This document shows, in pieces, positions 23,658-31,756 of a stretch of 64,000 bases of DNA. The notes under the pieces were generated by a model. That model ran no database searches. It saw only the letters and a program-made list of their open reading frames with translations, and was not told the DNA's origin. Positions within the stretch are counted from its first letter, which is position 1, and every line of letters starts with the position of its first letter. The stretch lies in assembly GCA_963772635.1 (NCBI GenBank), contig CAVYYK010000026.1, positions 22,623 through 86,622 on the forward strand, written 5' to 3'. Source of the stretch: JAUXFS01 sp963772635. Lineage in GTDB: Bacteria; Pseudomonadota; Alphaproteobacteria; Rhodospirillales; Defluviicoccaceae. The position numbers were made by a program, and so were the translations under genes.

Positions 23658-23762
23658 GGGGGTTGGCGGCGACCGGACCGGAAACCGCGATCACCCGTTT
23701 GGGGAAGCTCCAAAAGAAGATTTTGAATTGCAAAAACATCTCGTGGTGGTATCAAGGACAGC

Positions 23763-24230
23763 ATGAGCAGTGTTGTCGGTCGCGGGAATGGTACCCATAT
23801 ACGGGATATGATAAAAATGCGCCCCTACAGTCGTGTTCTGGACCGACTGCGTTCCGCGGAATTGCGCCCGACCCGCCAGCGTCTAGCGCTGGCCCGATTG
23901 CTGTTCGAAAACGGCGACCGTCACATCACCGCCGAGCGCCTGCACGAAGAGGCGCTTTCGGTCGATGTGCGGGTGTCGCTGGCGACCGTGTACAATACCC
24001 TTCATCAGTTCACTTCGGCAGGGCTGCTACGGGAGATTGTCGTCGACGGGACCCGCTCCTATTTCGATACCAATACCGACGATCACCACCATTTCTTCTT
24101 CGAGGGCAAAGGCCGCCTGGAAGATATTCCAGCCGATCGGATCGTGGTTTCCGAATTGCCGCCACCACCCTCGGGAACGACCGTCTCGCGTGTCGACGTG
24201 ATCGTTCGCGTCAATGACTCAAGAAAATAA
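23763..24230 (+). CDS. irr: Iron response regulator Irr
   Basis: A 155-aa Fur-superfamily protein with the Irr hallmark His-rich DHHHFFFE at the metal/haem site, instead of Fur's HHDH. The winged helix has LRPTRQRLALARLL and SLATVYNTLHQFTSAGLLREI. ATG at 23763 follows AAGGAC. Family knowledge: in Alphaproteobacteria Irr accumulates under iron limitation and binds ICE boxes, repressing iron-using genes and activating uptake. An ICE-like box lies 32 bp downstream, before rubrerythrin. I see no N-terminal HRM Cys-Pro motif. Confidence 0.92.
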   Translation: MSSVVGRGNGTHIRDMIKMRPYSRVLDRLRSAELRPTRQRLALARLLFENGDRHITAERLHEEALSVDVRVSLATVYNTLHQFTSAGLLREIVVDGTRSYFDTNTDDHHHFFFEGKGRLEDIPADRIVVSELPPPPSGTTVSRVDVIVRVNDSRK

Positions 24231-24261
24231 TATGCAGCAACATCAATAAGATCCATAACAG

Positions 24262-24277
24262 TTTAGAATAATTTAAA
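24262..24277 (+). promoter_or_regulatory. ICE-like Irr box upstream of rubrerythrin
   Basis: TTTAGAATAATTTAAA closely resembles the Irr ICE consensus as I remember it (TTTAGAA-N3-TTCTAAA), with one base missing in the right arm. It sits 7 bp before a perfect-looking -35 TTGACT at 24284–24289, a position suited to repression of the rubrerythrin gene by Irr, which is encoded immediately upstream. The -10 is not clear. Confidence 0.5.
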
Positions 24278-24388
24278 AACTCCTTGACTTCCGTCTTGCC
24301 CCCGTCCAAAGTGTAGCCTTACCGTTACAATGCGCTGCCGAATGGCGCTGGCGCATCTGATCAACTTCGTTATCAGAGGGAGAGGGAA

Positions 24389-24808
24389 ATGGCTGCACTG
24401 AAAGGTTCGCAAACGGAGGAAAACCTAAAGGCTGCGTTCGCCGGTGAGTCCCAGGCCAACCGCCGCTATCTCTATTTCGCCCAGAAGGCGGACGTCGAAG
24501 GCTATAACGACGTTTCCGCCGTGTTCCGGTCGACCGCCGAGGGCGAGACCGGTCATGCCCATGGGCACCTGGAATATCTCGAAAAAGTCGGCGATCCGGC
24601 GACAGGTCTGCCCATCGGCGGTACCGGCGAGAACCTCAAGGCGGCGATCGCCGGCGAGACCCACGAATACACCGACATGTACCCGGGAATGGCCAAGACC
24701 GCGCGCCAGGAAGGTTTCGAGGAAATCGCGGACTGGTTCGAAACCCTGGCCAAGGCCGAGAAGTCTCACGCAGGGCGCTTTCAGAAGGCCCTGGACAATA
24801 TGGACTGA
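24389..24808 (+). CDS. Rubrerythrin (short form, no rubredoxin domain)
   Basis: A 139-aa ferritin-like diiron protein. Ligand-bearing helices are ENLKAAFAGESQANRRYLYF (first E), the EGETGHAHGH segment, GENLKAAIAGETHEYTDMY and the C-terminal EKSHAGRFQ. The rubredoxin-like C-terminal domain of clostridial rubrerythrin is absent, as in erythrin-type proteins. GAGGGAGAGGG precedes the ATG at 24389. Family knowledge: peroxide reduction and protection of iron proteins. Its linkage to irr, an Fe-S protein and DUF3501 points to iron/peroxide defence. Confidence 0.92.
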   Translation: MAALKGSQTEENLKAAFAGESQANRRYLYFAQKADVEGYNDVSAVFRSTAEGETGHAHGHLEYLEKVGDPATGLPIGGTGENLKAAIAGETHEYTDMYPGMAKTARQEGFEEIADWFETLAKAEKSHAGRFQKALDNMD

Positions 24809-24935
24809 CAAACTCTTTGACGAATGGTGAGAGGGAGCCGGGCTTGCGGATTCCTCTCCGCCTTTTCGGCGTTTCCCGGGAACACTAACGTTCGGAAAGG
24901 CAGATCGCCGGCATCGCGCCGGCGGAGGGGGTTGC

Positions 24936-26273
24936 ATGCGTGAAGGCAGTCTCGACGCCCCGACCCGTCATCCGATCCGATGGCGCGACGAGGATTTCCA
25001 CGATCCACAGAAACTCGATGCCGAACTGCGCCGGGTGTTCGACATCTGTCATGGTTGCCGCCGCTGCTTCAACCTCTGCGACAGCTTTCCCAGGCTTTTC
25101 GACCTGATCGATGAATCCAAGACGGGAGAACTGGACTCGGTCGACAGCGCCGACTTCAAGCCGGTCGCCGACGCCTGCACCCTTTGCGACATGTGCTTCA
25201 TGACCAAGTGCCCCTATGTGCCGCCGCACGAGTTCGACCTGGATTTTCCGCACCTGATGGTGCGCTACCGGGCGGTCGAGAAAAAGCAGGGCAAGGTCCC
25301 GTTCGCCGCGCGCCAGCTCACCGAAACCGATCGCAACGGCAAGTTGGCGGCGCCGGTGGCGCCCCTCGCCAACTGGGCGACCAAATGCGGCAATACGCTG
25401 ACCCGGCCGGTGCTGGAATCGGTCGCCGGCGTTCATCGCGACGCCCACCTTCCCCGCTACCACGGCAAGACTTTCGCGTTGCGTGCCCGCAAGGAGACAC
25501 CCGAGGTCAACCGGTCGGCGCCCGCCTTCGGCCGTAAGGCGGTGCTCTACGCCACCTGTTTCATCAACTACAACAGTCCCGACATTGGCGCCGCGGCGCG
25601 CAGCGTGCTCGCACGCAACGGCGTCGAGACCGAGGTCGTCTATCCCTCCTGCTGCGGGATGCCACAACTCGAACACGGCGACCTCGCCCGGGTCGCCGCC
25701 AACGCGCGCAAGATCGCCGCCGAGCTGAAGCCATGGATCGACAAGGGCTACGATGTCGTTTCCCTGGTTCCGTCGTGCAGTCTGATGTTGAAGTTCGAAT
25801 GGCCGTTGATCGAGCCGGAGGACGACAACGTCACGGCGTTGAGCCAGGCGACGTTCGACGTTGCCGAGTACGTGGTCGACATGGCGCGCAAGGAAGGCCT
25901 AGCCGATGGCCTCAAGCCCCTCGACGGCGGCGTCACCATGCACATCGCCTGTCACGCACGTGCCCAGAACATGGGTCAGAAGGCGACCGAGATGCTCAAG
26001 CTCCTGCCCGACACCGAGGTCAAGGTGATCGAGCGCTGCTCGGGCCATGGCGGCTCGTGGGGGATCATGAAGGATAACTTCGAGGTGGCGCTGAAAGTGG
26101 GCCGGCCGGTCGCCCGTGAGGCGGCGGAGAACAAGTCCGCTTTCGTCGTTTCCGAATGCCCGCTGGCCCGTGATCATGTGGTTCAGGGGATGGAGCGCCT
26201 CGACGGTGGGGCGGCGCCGGTGGAGACGGTCCAGCACCCCATCGAGCTGATCGCCCGCGCTTACGGCGTGTGA
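24936..26273 (+). CDS. Fe-S oxidoreductase with two 4Fe-4S and two CCG-type domains (GlpC/HdrD-like)
   Basis: A 445-aa soluble protein. The N-terminal ferredoxin-like domain has two clusters: ICHGCRRCFNLCDSFP and ACTLCDMCFMTKCPYVPP. Two CCG domains follow: YPSCCGMPQLE near residue 250 and a second one around HIACHARAQN and ERCSGHGGSWG, where the CCG core is a CSGHG variant. Family knowledge: related subunits pass electrons in glycerol-3-phosphate, glycolate and heterodisulfide reductases, but stand-alone members commonly sit between rubrerythrin and DUF3501 genes, as here, with no assigned reaction. GGAGGGGG precedes the ATG. Confidence 0.85.
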   Translation: MREGSLDAPTRHPIRWRDEDFHDPQKLDAELRRVFDICHGCRRCFNLCDSFPRLFDLIDESKTGELDSVDSADFKPVADACTLCDMCFMTKCPYVPPHEFDLDFPHLMVRYRAVEKKQGKVPFAARQLTETDRNGKLAAPVAPLANWATKCGNTLTRPVLESVAGVHRDAHLPRYHGKTFALRARKETPEVNRSAPAFGRKAVLYATCFINYNSPDIGAAARSVLARNGVETEVVYPSCCGMPQLEHGDLARVAANARKIAAELKPWIDKGYDVVSLVPSCSLMLKFEWPLIEPEDDNVTALSQATFDVAEYVVDMARKEGLADGLKPLDGGVTMHIACHARAQNMGQKATEMLKLLPDTEVKVIERCSGHGGSWGIMKDNFEVALKVGRPVAREAAENKSAFVVSECPLARDHVVQGMERLDGGAAPVETVQHPIELIARAYGV

Positions 26274-26301
26274 GCACGACAGGGAGCAGAGGAACACGGC
26301 C

Positions 26302-26889
26302 GTGAGCAAGCGACGGATCACCCGCGACGACATCATGTCGCTCGACGACTACGAAAGGGTACGCGACGAGCGGCGCAAGGCGGTCACCGCGATGAAGCGT
26401 GACCGGCGGGTCTCCGTGGGGCCCGATGCCACCTTCTATTTCGAGAACTACCAGACGATGTGGCACCAGATCCACGAGATGCTGCGCATCGAGAAGGGCG
26501 GCGAAGCGCAGATCGACGACGAGCTAGCGGCTTACGCTCCGCTGGTTCCCAACGGCTCCGAGCTGGTCGCTACGATGATGATCGAGATCGACGACCCTGT
26601 TCGCCGCGCCCGGGTGCTTGGTGAACTGGGCGGCATCGAGAACACGATCTCCCTGACCTTCGGTGGGGAAAGCGTTGCCGCCGTCGCCGAGAGCGACGTC
26701 GAGCGCACCACCGAGGCGGGCAAGACCTCGTCGATCCACTTTCTCAGGTTTCCGTTCACCCGGCCGCAGATCGAGGCGTTTCGCAAGGACGGCGCCCGAG
26801 TGGTGCTCGGTATCGCCCACCCCCGTTACGACCACATGGCCGCCCTGCCGGAGCCGGTCCGCACCGCCCTCGCCGCCGATTTCGACTGA
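26302..26889 (+). CDS. DUF3501 family protein
   Basis: A 195-aa protein with the DUF3501 features YERVRDERRKAVTAMKRDRRVSVGP and FENYQTMWHQIHEMLRIEKGG, then VATMMIEIDDPVRR. No catalytic motif is recognised. It begins with GTG 28 bp after the Fe-S oxidoreductase, so the two are almost certainly co-transcribed; the rubrerythrin–Fe-S–DUF3501 order recurs in Proteobacteria, which implies a shared role in peroxide or iron handling (inference). Confidence 0.83.
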   Translation: MSKRRITRDDIMSLDDYERVRDERRKAVTAMKRDRRVSVGPDATFYFENYQTMWHQIHEMLRIEKGGEAQIDDELAAYAPLVPNGSELVATMMIEIDDPVRRARVLGELGGIENTISLTFGGESVAAVAESDVERTTEAGKTSSIHFLRFPFTRPQIEAFRKDGARVVLGIAHPRYDHMAALPEPVRTALAADFD

Positions 26890-26911
26890 AACGAGTTTCG
26901 CAGTCGGGGGG

Positions 26912-27415
26912 TCATTCGATAGTTTCGCCTTCGTAGACGCCCCAGAACTCGTCGCGGCGGAGCCAGCCCCTGACGCCGTCGATTTCAACCCGGCACCAGG
27001 CGGTGTCTTTCGGGCATTCCAACAGCTTGGCGATGACGCTGACCTCGGCCCGAGCCACCGGAGGGCTGTCGGGGTCGGCCTCTCCCCTGAGGATGCGGAC
27101 GCCGCCGGTGACCACCACATACCGCTCGCCGCTCAGCACGCTGGAGTGCATCCAGCCGTCGATGCCCTGCCAATCGCGGACACGGCGCCAGGTGTCGAAT
27201 TCGGCGATGACTTCCACCGGCAGGCCTTGGCGCCGGTAGACCCATTCGACCGGATAGCGCCGGCCGGGGCCGGTGCGCATGTTGACCTCGTCGGATCGGA
27301 GGCTGACGAAGCGGGGCAGCGGCAAGCCGGTGTCGGCGTCGACCGCCGTCGCCACGATTGCGGCCAGGATCAAGACGGTGGCGAGCGCCGCGGAGCGCAG
27401 GCGGGCCGAAGACAT
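26912..27415 (-). CDS. Exported SH3b-domain protein
   Basis: A 167-aa protein with an N-terminal signal peptide (hydrophobic SAALATVLILAAIVATAVDA) and bacterial SH3 repeats: VNMRTGPGRRYPVEWVYRRQGLPVEVI and a second, more diverged copy around VRILRGEADPDSPPVARAEVSVIAKLLEC. This matches the DUF1058/SH3_4 family often mis-annotated as an aspartyl-tRNA synthetase. Likely periplasmic with a peptidoglycan- or protein-binding role. It converges on DUF3501 and is divergent from the hydroxyacid dehydrogenase. Confidence 0.85.
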   Translation of the reverse strand: MSSARLRSAALATVLILAAIVATAVDADTGLPLPRFVSLRSDEVNMRTGPGRRYPVEWVYRRQGLPVEVIAEFDTWRRVRDWQGIDGWMHSSVLSGERYVVVTGGVRILRGEADPDSPPVARAEVSVIAKLLECPKDTAWCRVEIDGVRGWLRRDEFWGVYEGETIE

Positions 27416-27476
27416 GGATCTCCTAACGTCGCTGGGGCAGAATCCGCGGCGATTATACCGGTGTCCCGACCGTTCC

Positions 27477-27512
27477 GGTCAAGCGCTCGGTCAAGCTTCT
27501 GGTCAGGCGCCC
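27477..27512 (+). repeat. 12-bp tandem repeat in a divergent intergenic region
   Basis: Three imperfect units starting GGTCAAGC, GGTCAAGC and GGTCAGGC, each 12 bp, with a fourth decayed GGTCGCG start. They lie in the 192-bp region between the SH3 protein and the hydroxyacid dehydrogenase. Role unknown. Confidence 0.6.
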
Positions 27513-27607
27513 GGTCGCGTCCGATCGGGCGGGTACGCCGATGCTGGACAGGATCGCCTCAGCCTGCTATGGCGCGACGGCGTCTCCGCGTGTCGCAAAG
27601 GAGTCCG

Positions 27608-28600
27608 ATGTCCAAGAACAAGCCCCTGGTCGTGGTCACCCGCAAGCTTCCCGACGTCGTCGAGACGCGGATGATGGAGCTGTTCGACGTCCGTCTCAAT
27701 CTCGACGACGAACCGTTCGGACGCGACCGCCTGATCGAAGCGGTGAGCACGGCGGAAATCCTGGTCCCCACCGTCACCGACCGAATCGACGCCAAGGTGC
27801 TGGCCACCGCCGGCAAACAGCTGAAGCTGATCGCCAACTACGGCACCGGGGTCGACCACATCGACCTCAAGGCGGCGCGCGACCGCGGGATCACCGTCAC
27901 CAACACCCCGGACGTTCTCACCGAGGACACCGCCGACATGACGATGGCGTTGATCCTGGCGGTGCCCAGGCGCCTCACCGAGGGTGAGCGGTTGCTCCGC
28001 GCCGGCAAATGGACCGGCTGGTCGCCGACGTGGATGCTCGGCCATCGGGTCTCGGGAAAGCGGCTCGGGATCGTCGGCATGGGCCGGATCGGACAGGCCG
28101 TCGCCCGCCGGGCGCGCGCCTTCGCCATGACCATCCACTACCACAACCGGCGTCGGGTCCATCCCGACATCGAGACCGAGCTGGAGGCCACCTACCACGA
28201 AAGCCTCGACCAGATGCTGGCGCGGATGGACATCATCTCGGTGCACTGTCCGCACACGCCGGCGACCTATCACCTGTTGTCGGCGCGGCGGCTCAAGCTT
28301 CTGCGGTCCCACGCCTACGTGGTCAACACCGCCCGCGGCGAGATCATCGACGAGGCGGCGCTGGTCCGGATGCTGCGTACCGGCGACATCGCCGGCGCCG
28401 CCCTCGACGTGTTCGAGCACGAGCCGGCGGTCAACCCCAAGCTGCTGCAACTCGACAACGTTGTGCTGCTGCCGCACATGAGCTCGTCCACCTTCGAGGG
28501 CCGCATCGGCATGGGCAATTCGGTGCTGATCAATATCAAGAGCTTCGTCGACGACCACAGCCCCCCCAACCGCCTGCTCCCCGAAGACCTGGGGTTTTAG
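27608..28600 (+). CDS. D-2-hydroxyacid dehydrogenase (glyoxylate/hydroxypyruvate reductase type)
   Basis: A 330-aa NAD(P)-dependent dehydrogenase. The Rossmann motif is LGIVGMGRIGQAVARRARAF; the catalytic Arg is in VVNTARGEIIDEAALV and the catalytic His in LLPHMSSSTFEGR, with the acidic residue in DVFEHEPAVN. The ATG at 27608 gives MSKNKPLVVVTRKLP. The closest functional group by eye is glycerate/glyoxylate reductase (GyaR-like), but exact substrate is not determined. It has a second, more diverged relative at 61.7–62.7 kb. Confidence 0.87.
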   Translation: MSKNKPLVVVTRKLPDVVETRMMELFDVRLNLDDEPFGRDRLIEAVSTAEILVPTVTDRIDAKVLATAGKQLKLIANYGTGVDHIDLKAARDRGITVTNTPDVLTEDTADMTMALILAVPRRLTEGERLLRAGKWTGWSPTWMLGHRVSGKRLGIVGMGRIGQAVARRARAFAMTIHYHNRRRVHPDIETELEATYHESLDQMLARMDIISVHCPHTPATYHLLSARRLKLLRSHAYVVNTARGEIIDEAALVRMLRTGDIAGAALDVFEHEPAVNPKLLQLDNVVLLPHMSSSTFEGRIGMGNSVLINIKSFVDDHSPPNRLLPEDLGF

Positions 28601-28770
28601 AGCCTCAAGCTTACTGCATTGCTCCAATGGGTTCCGCTGGTACGGGAAGAGCAACGGCGGCTCGTGAAGATTTGCAAAGTCGGGAGAATTGAATATCTCA
28701 TAGCCAGTACGTCGGTTCGACCTGTACCACTGCAAACTTTTTCTTCGTACCAAAAGCTCGCCCGAAGATC

Positions 28771-29439
28771 ATGACCAAGCAGCGAGAGGCAAGGTTTCAG
28801 AATTCCGATGTCCTGCGAATGTTTCCCACCTTCCTGTGGAAGGCGGAGCTCTGGCCCGAGGTCTACCATCCGATCAACGACTTGATCCTGCGAACCCTCG
28901 GCGAGTGTGAGGCGGCGCTCGGCGATCTCAAGCCCGGGCAGAGTTGGCAGTCAGAGCAAGGGCTGCACGAACTGGACCCGTTCCAAGAGCTCATCGGCTG
29001 CATCGACGAGGCGGCAGAGAACGTCCTCGAATACCTCAAGTTGGGCCACATGGGCTTCGAGATTACCGGGTGCTGGGCCAACGTGAATGCGCCGGGTGCC
29101 GAGCATCGCGCGCACAGCCACCCCAACAACTACTTGAGCGGCGTCTACTACGTGCAAACCCAAGAGGGCGCGAACACCATCAATTTCCACGACCCTCGCC
29201 TCCAGGCGGGGATATTCCGCCCACCAGTAACCGAATTGACCGCCGAAAACGCCGATCAGGTTGTCGTCACGGTCAACGATGGTACGTTATTGATGTTCCC
29301 GGCTTGGCTGCAGCACTCGGTTGACGCCAACCGGGGCAACCGCGCGCGAGTCAGCATCAGCTTCAACATCATGCTCTCGTCATATGCCGAGACCCTGAGC
29401 AAGCCAGGGTGGCAAGGTGGTTGGCGGGGTCCTGGTTGA
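28771..29439 (+). CDS. Putative 2OG-Fe(II) oxygenase (TIGR02466-type)
   Basis: A 222-aa protein. The metal-ligand region is EHRAHSHPNNYLSGVYYV, followed by NFHDPR, and the second-half signature LMFPAWLQHSVDANRGNRARVSISFN supplies the distal His and the 2OG-binding Arg. These match the uncharacterised TIGR02466 family of double-stranded beta-helix oxygenases, often encoded in phage, cyanobacteria and marine bacteria. Substrate unknown. The ATG at 28771 lacks a strong ribosome site. GC content is lower than its neighbours at the 5' end, hinting at acquisition (weak). Confidence 0.75.
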   Translation: MTKQREARFQNSDVLRMFPTFLWKAELWPEVYHPINDLILRTLGECEAALGDLKPGQSWQSEQGLHELDPFQELIGCIDEAAENVLEYLKLGHMGFEITGCWANVNAPGAEHRAHSHPNNYLSGVYYVQTQEGANTINFHDPRLQAGIFRPPVTELTAENADQVVVTVNDGTLLMFPAWLQHSVDANRGNRARVSISFNIMLSSYAETLSKPGWQGGWRGPG

Positions 29440-29632
29440 CCTGGGGCATCGGGGGGGCGCCGCCGACAACGCCCCGATTGCCACACGAGATTGCGTTGTT
29501 GGTTGGGCGGGCCGGTCGAATTCACGTACCGCCGGATAGTGAAAGGCGTTCGGCACGGCCGGCCGATTGATCATGGCACAGCCAATTTTTGCGTCCGTCG
29601 CGTGGCGAAGAAACGCGGAGTGGTGTGTCGAG

Positions 29633-29915
29633 TCAGTCCGTCTCTTCGTTCTCAAAGTAGTTGCCGGGAGGTTCGGTTTCGTATTTGCCGAAGGAGGACC
29701 GGTAGACGTACTTGGTATTGCAATAAAGACAGTGGATGAAGTCAGTGTCACCCATGTCGAGGTAGATGTGCGGATGGTCGTCTGGCGGGCTGACACCGAT
29801 ACATTCGAACTGCTTTACACCGATGCCGATTTCGACGAGCCCGAGATCGTTCTTAAATTTGGCGAAATCACCCTGCTTCACGGGGGGCGACGCGTGTTCC
29901 GCGGTCGTTCCTCAT
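29633..29915 (-). CDS. Zinc-finger (zf-CHCC, NDUFS6-like) protein, start region frameshifted
   Basis: A small protein with the C-x(n)-H-x-…-C-x2-C pattern FECIGVSPPDDHPHIYLD then FIHCLYCNTKY, the zf-CHCC family that includes the complex I subunit NDUFS6. The conserved part opens in frame at 29881 without a ribosome site. However, an ATG at 29915 preceded by AGGAGGTGAT lies upstream in a frame shifted by one base, so removing one base between 29880 and 29912 (for example in AGG or the C6 run) joins them into a protein of about 93 aa. I interpret this as another +1 sequencing error. Last gene of the rrf2 operon. Confidence 0.75.
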
Positions 29916-30028
29916 TTTGCGATCACCTCCTCGACGTTGGTGATCTGGCGCATTTTTGTGAGCGCACTGCGATGCGGTAGCATGCCGCTCTCGACAAGCT
30001 TGCACAGTGCCCTGAGCTTGAGTTTCAA
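29912..30028 (-). CDS. Possible small protein (38–48 aa) in the rrf2–grx–CA operon
   Basis: An open frame from a TTG at 30028 gives a 38-aa basic product with the segments LRALCKLVESGML and ALTKMRQITNVEEVIA, and its stop overlaps the better zf-CHCC ATG (ATGA). An ATG at 30059 (MSAGSLYYLG) would join it if one extra base near 30029 is an error, giving about 48 aa. The segment carries the AGGAGGTGAT ribosome site of the next gene. No family recognised; it may be non-coding. Confidence 0.3.
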   Translation of the reverse strand: MKLKLRALCKLVESGMLPHRSALTKMRQITNVEEVIAK

Positions 30029-30101
30029 CGCCCAAGTAGTAGAGGGAACCAGCGCTCATGGTGTACATGTCACACGATCCCTGCCCGGTACCGCCGTTGC
30101 G

Positions 30102-30695
30102 CTAACCTCTCGCTGCCATCGCCTTTGCGGTGTTCACCCTGTCCGCGAGACGGGAGTGGGGGTGCCGGAGCCTCATGCTTTCCACCTCCCACACGTATCC
30201 ATGAATCACCACGTCTTCGGGAATCAGCGGGCAGTTGCGAAGGAGTTCGACCTGCTTCCCACAAGTCTCGTCAACGTCGGAAAAGGTCTTGAGCCACTTC
30301 GAGAACGCGCCGGCCGGCAGTTCAAGTTCGGGAAGCGCTGGATCCACCTGAATCGTCTCGATGTCGACGCCCCTGTCTTTCAGCGCGTCGGTGAGGAAGT
30401 CGCCCGTAGCCGACATCATGCCGCATTCGGTGTGGTTGACGACGATGATCTCCTTGGTCCCAAAAAACTGGGTGGTCAGCATGGCCGAGCGAATGGCGTC
30501 GTCGGTCACCAGGCCGCCGGCGTTTCGAAAGACGTGCGCATCGCCCATTCGGATCCCCAATGCCTCTTCGACGGGAAGCCGTTCATCCATGCACGCCAAA
30601 ACCCAAAGACGCCTGTTGTTCGGGATCCCTCTTTGACGGCGCAAAGCCCAAGCTTCCCGTTCGGCAGTTTCGAGATCGATCTGTTGGTTGAGCAT
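30102..30695 (-). CDS. Beta-class carbonic anhydrase
   Basis: A 197-aa protein. The zinc ligands fit the beta class: C-x-D-x-R as ACMDERLPVEEALG, and H-x2-C as NHTECGMMSA; the intervening DAHVFRNAGGLVTDD matches the cab-type members that lack long N-terminal helices. The ATG at 30695 follows AGAGGAAG. It interconverts CO2 and bicarbonate. The order rrf2–grxD–carbonic anhydrase with 38- and 52-bp gaps suggests one transcript, an unusual partner set for carbonic anhydrase. Confidence 0.9.
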   Translation of the reverse strand: MLNQQIDLETAEREAWALRRQRGIPNNRRLWVLACMDERLPVEEALGIRMGDAHVFRNAGGLVTDDAIRSAMLTTQFFGTKEIIVVNHTECGMMSATGDFLTDALKDRGVDIETIQVDPALPELELPAGAFSKWLKTFSDVDETCGKQVELLRNCPLIPEDVVIHGYVWEVESMRLRHPHSRLADRVNTAKAMAARG

Positions 30696-30733
30696 GACTT
30701 CCTCTCTTCCGGCGAGTTCTTGAAGTCGCCGGC

Positions 30734-31078
30734 TCACACGTCCTTTGGCGTTTGGACGATACCCTTGTCGAAAAGAAGCTGCTGAAGTTCGCCGCTCCGG
30801 TACATCTCTCTCACGATGTCGCATCCGCCGATGAACTCGCCCTTGACGTACAGTTGAGGGATTGTCGGCCAATTCGAAAACGCCTTGATACCCTCTCTGA
30901 CGTCGTCGTCCTCGAGGACGTTGACACCCTTGAACGGCACGCCGAAATTCGAGAGCACCGCGCCGACGGTCGCCGAGAAACCGCATTGCGGAAACTGCGG
31001 CGTTCCCTTCATAAAAAGCACAACGTCGTTGCTCCCGATCTCGGCTGCGATGCGATCCATCACAGTGCTGTCGCCCAT
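30734..31078 (-). CDS. grxD: Monothiol glutaredoxin (Grx4/GrxD type)
   Basis: A 114-aa monothiol glutaredoxin with the CGFS active site in GTPQFPQCGFSATV, plus the glutathione-contact motifs WPTIPQLYVKGEFIGGCDIV. ATG at 31078 (MGDSTVMDRIAAEIGSNDVV) is chosen; a longer start at 31105 is possible. Family knowledge: CGFS glutaredoxins bind a 2Fe-2S cluster with glutathione and deliver it to targets, partnering BolA-like proteins. Location behind an Rrf2 regulator fits Fe-S or redox control. Confidence 0.94.
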   Translation of the reverse strand: MGDSTVMDRIAAEIGSNDVVLFMKGTPQFPQCGFSATVGAVLSNFGVPFKGVNVLEDDDVREGIKAFSNWPTIPQLYVKGEFIGGCDIVREMYRSGELQQLLFDKGIVQTPKDV

Positions 31079-31130
31079 ATTATTCGATCTCCCTTGCCGA
31101 CCCACGGTGCTCGCCGGTTCGCGATCTCAA

Positions 31131-31649
31131 TCAATGCAGCGCCGCGGGTGGCCGCTTGTAATGGGATGACCGCGGGTTTCCCATTGATTGGACGGGAAGC
31201 GCGCCTTCGTCGACGGGCGCGATGTCGGCGACGGAAACCCCGCTGAGGAACAGAAAGATGTAGCTTCGCAACGACTCCCAAAGGAGTTCTGTTCCTCGGA
31301 GCGTATCGATCCGCGACTCCGGAACGGAAGGCGGCGTAAACAACCAGTCGCACGGCCTGTCCGGTTCGTCCAGCGCCTGAAAGACGTTTGCGACACTGAC
31401 CCGGTCCGCCCTCCGGCTCAGGAAGTAACCGCCACCGAGGCCTTTCCGCGCTTTCACCAATCCCGCTCGACGAAGCCGCGCCATCAGCGCCTCCGTGTAC
31501 GAGATGGACCGGTGGATGGACTCGGCCAACCACTCCGCATTGCCGGGCCTGTCTTCGTTGCAGCTTGCCAGGCGGGCCAGGACCTCGACCGCAAGAAAGG
31601 GGTTGCTCCTTACGTGCGTTACCTGCGGTCCAGATCCGAGCGCGCTCAT
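31131..31649 (-). CDS. Rrf2-family transcriptional regulator (divergent from marR)
   Basis: A 172-aa Rrf2 winged-helix regulator. The wing signature is KARKGLGGGYFLSRRADRVSVANVFQAL; the N-terminal helices include NPFLAVEVLARLAS. The IscR/NsrR three-cysteine cluster site is not intact: only one Cys (PCDWL) lies in that region, so a 2Fe-2S cluster of the usual kind is unlikely. The ATG at 31649 is preferred over TTG at 31679. It likely controls its own operon through an ACTAA-N-TTAGT dyad next to its start site. Confidence 0.82.
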   Translation of the reverse strand: MSALGSGPQVTHVRSNPFLAVEVLARLASCNEDRPGNAEWLAESIHRSISYTEALMARLRRAGLVKARKGLGGGYFLSRRADRVSVANVFQALDEPDRPCDWLFTPPSVPESRIDTLRGTELLWESLRSYIFLFLSGVSVADIAPVDEGALPVQSMGNPRSSHYKRPPAALH

Positions 31650-31678
31650 ATCGGTCTTTCTCTTAGTAGCGATAGACA

Positions 31679-31689
31679 ACTAAATTAGT
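31679..31689. promoter_or_regulatory. Dyad operator candidate ACTAA-N-TTAGT
   Basis: A perfect 5-bp inverted repeat with one central base, just downstream of the predicted start of the rrf2 transcript (about 31692, minus strand). TTAGTAGC is repeated nearby (31662–31669 and 31685–31692). Position suits autorepression by the Rrf2 protein. Confidence 0.4.
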
Positions 31690-31698
31690 AGCTAAACC

Positions 31699-31727
31699 AA
31701 ACTACATGTAAGAAGATCGCTTGTCAA
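31699..31727 (-). promoter_or_regulatory. Promoter of the rrf2–grxD operon
   Basis: On the minus strand TTGACA (31727–31722) is a consensus -35, with TAGTTT (31704–31699) 17 bp downstream as a moderate -10. The -35 overlaps the opposite-strand -35 of marR within CTTGTCAAG, so the two promoters exclude or couple each other. Confidence 0.5.
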
Positions 31728-31749
31728 GATAGTTTGAAAAGGCTACTAT
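31721..31749 (+). promoter_or_regulatory. Promoter of the marR gene, probably giving a leaderless mRNA
   Basis: TTGTCA at 31721–31726 and TACTAT at 31744–31749 have a 17-bp spacer. Transcription would start around 31756–31757, which coincides with the GTG start codon at 31757, so the mRNA would be leaderless. No ribosome site exists upstream of that GTG. Confidence 0.5.
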
Positions 31750-31756
31750 CTCCGCC

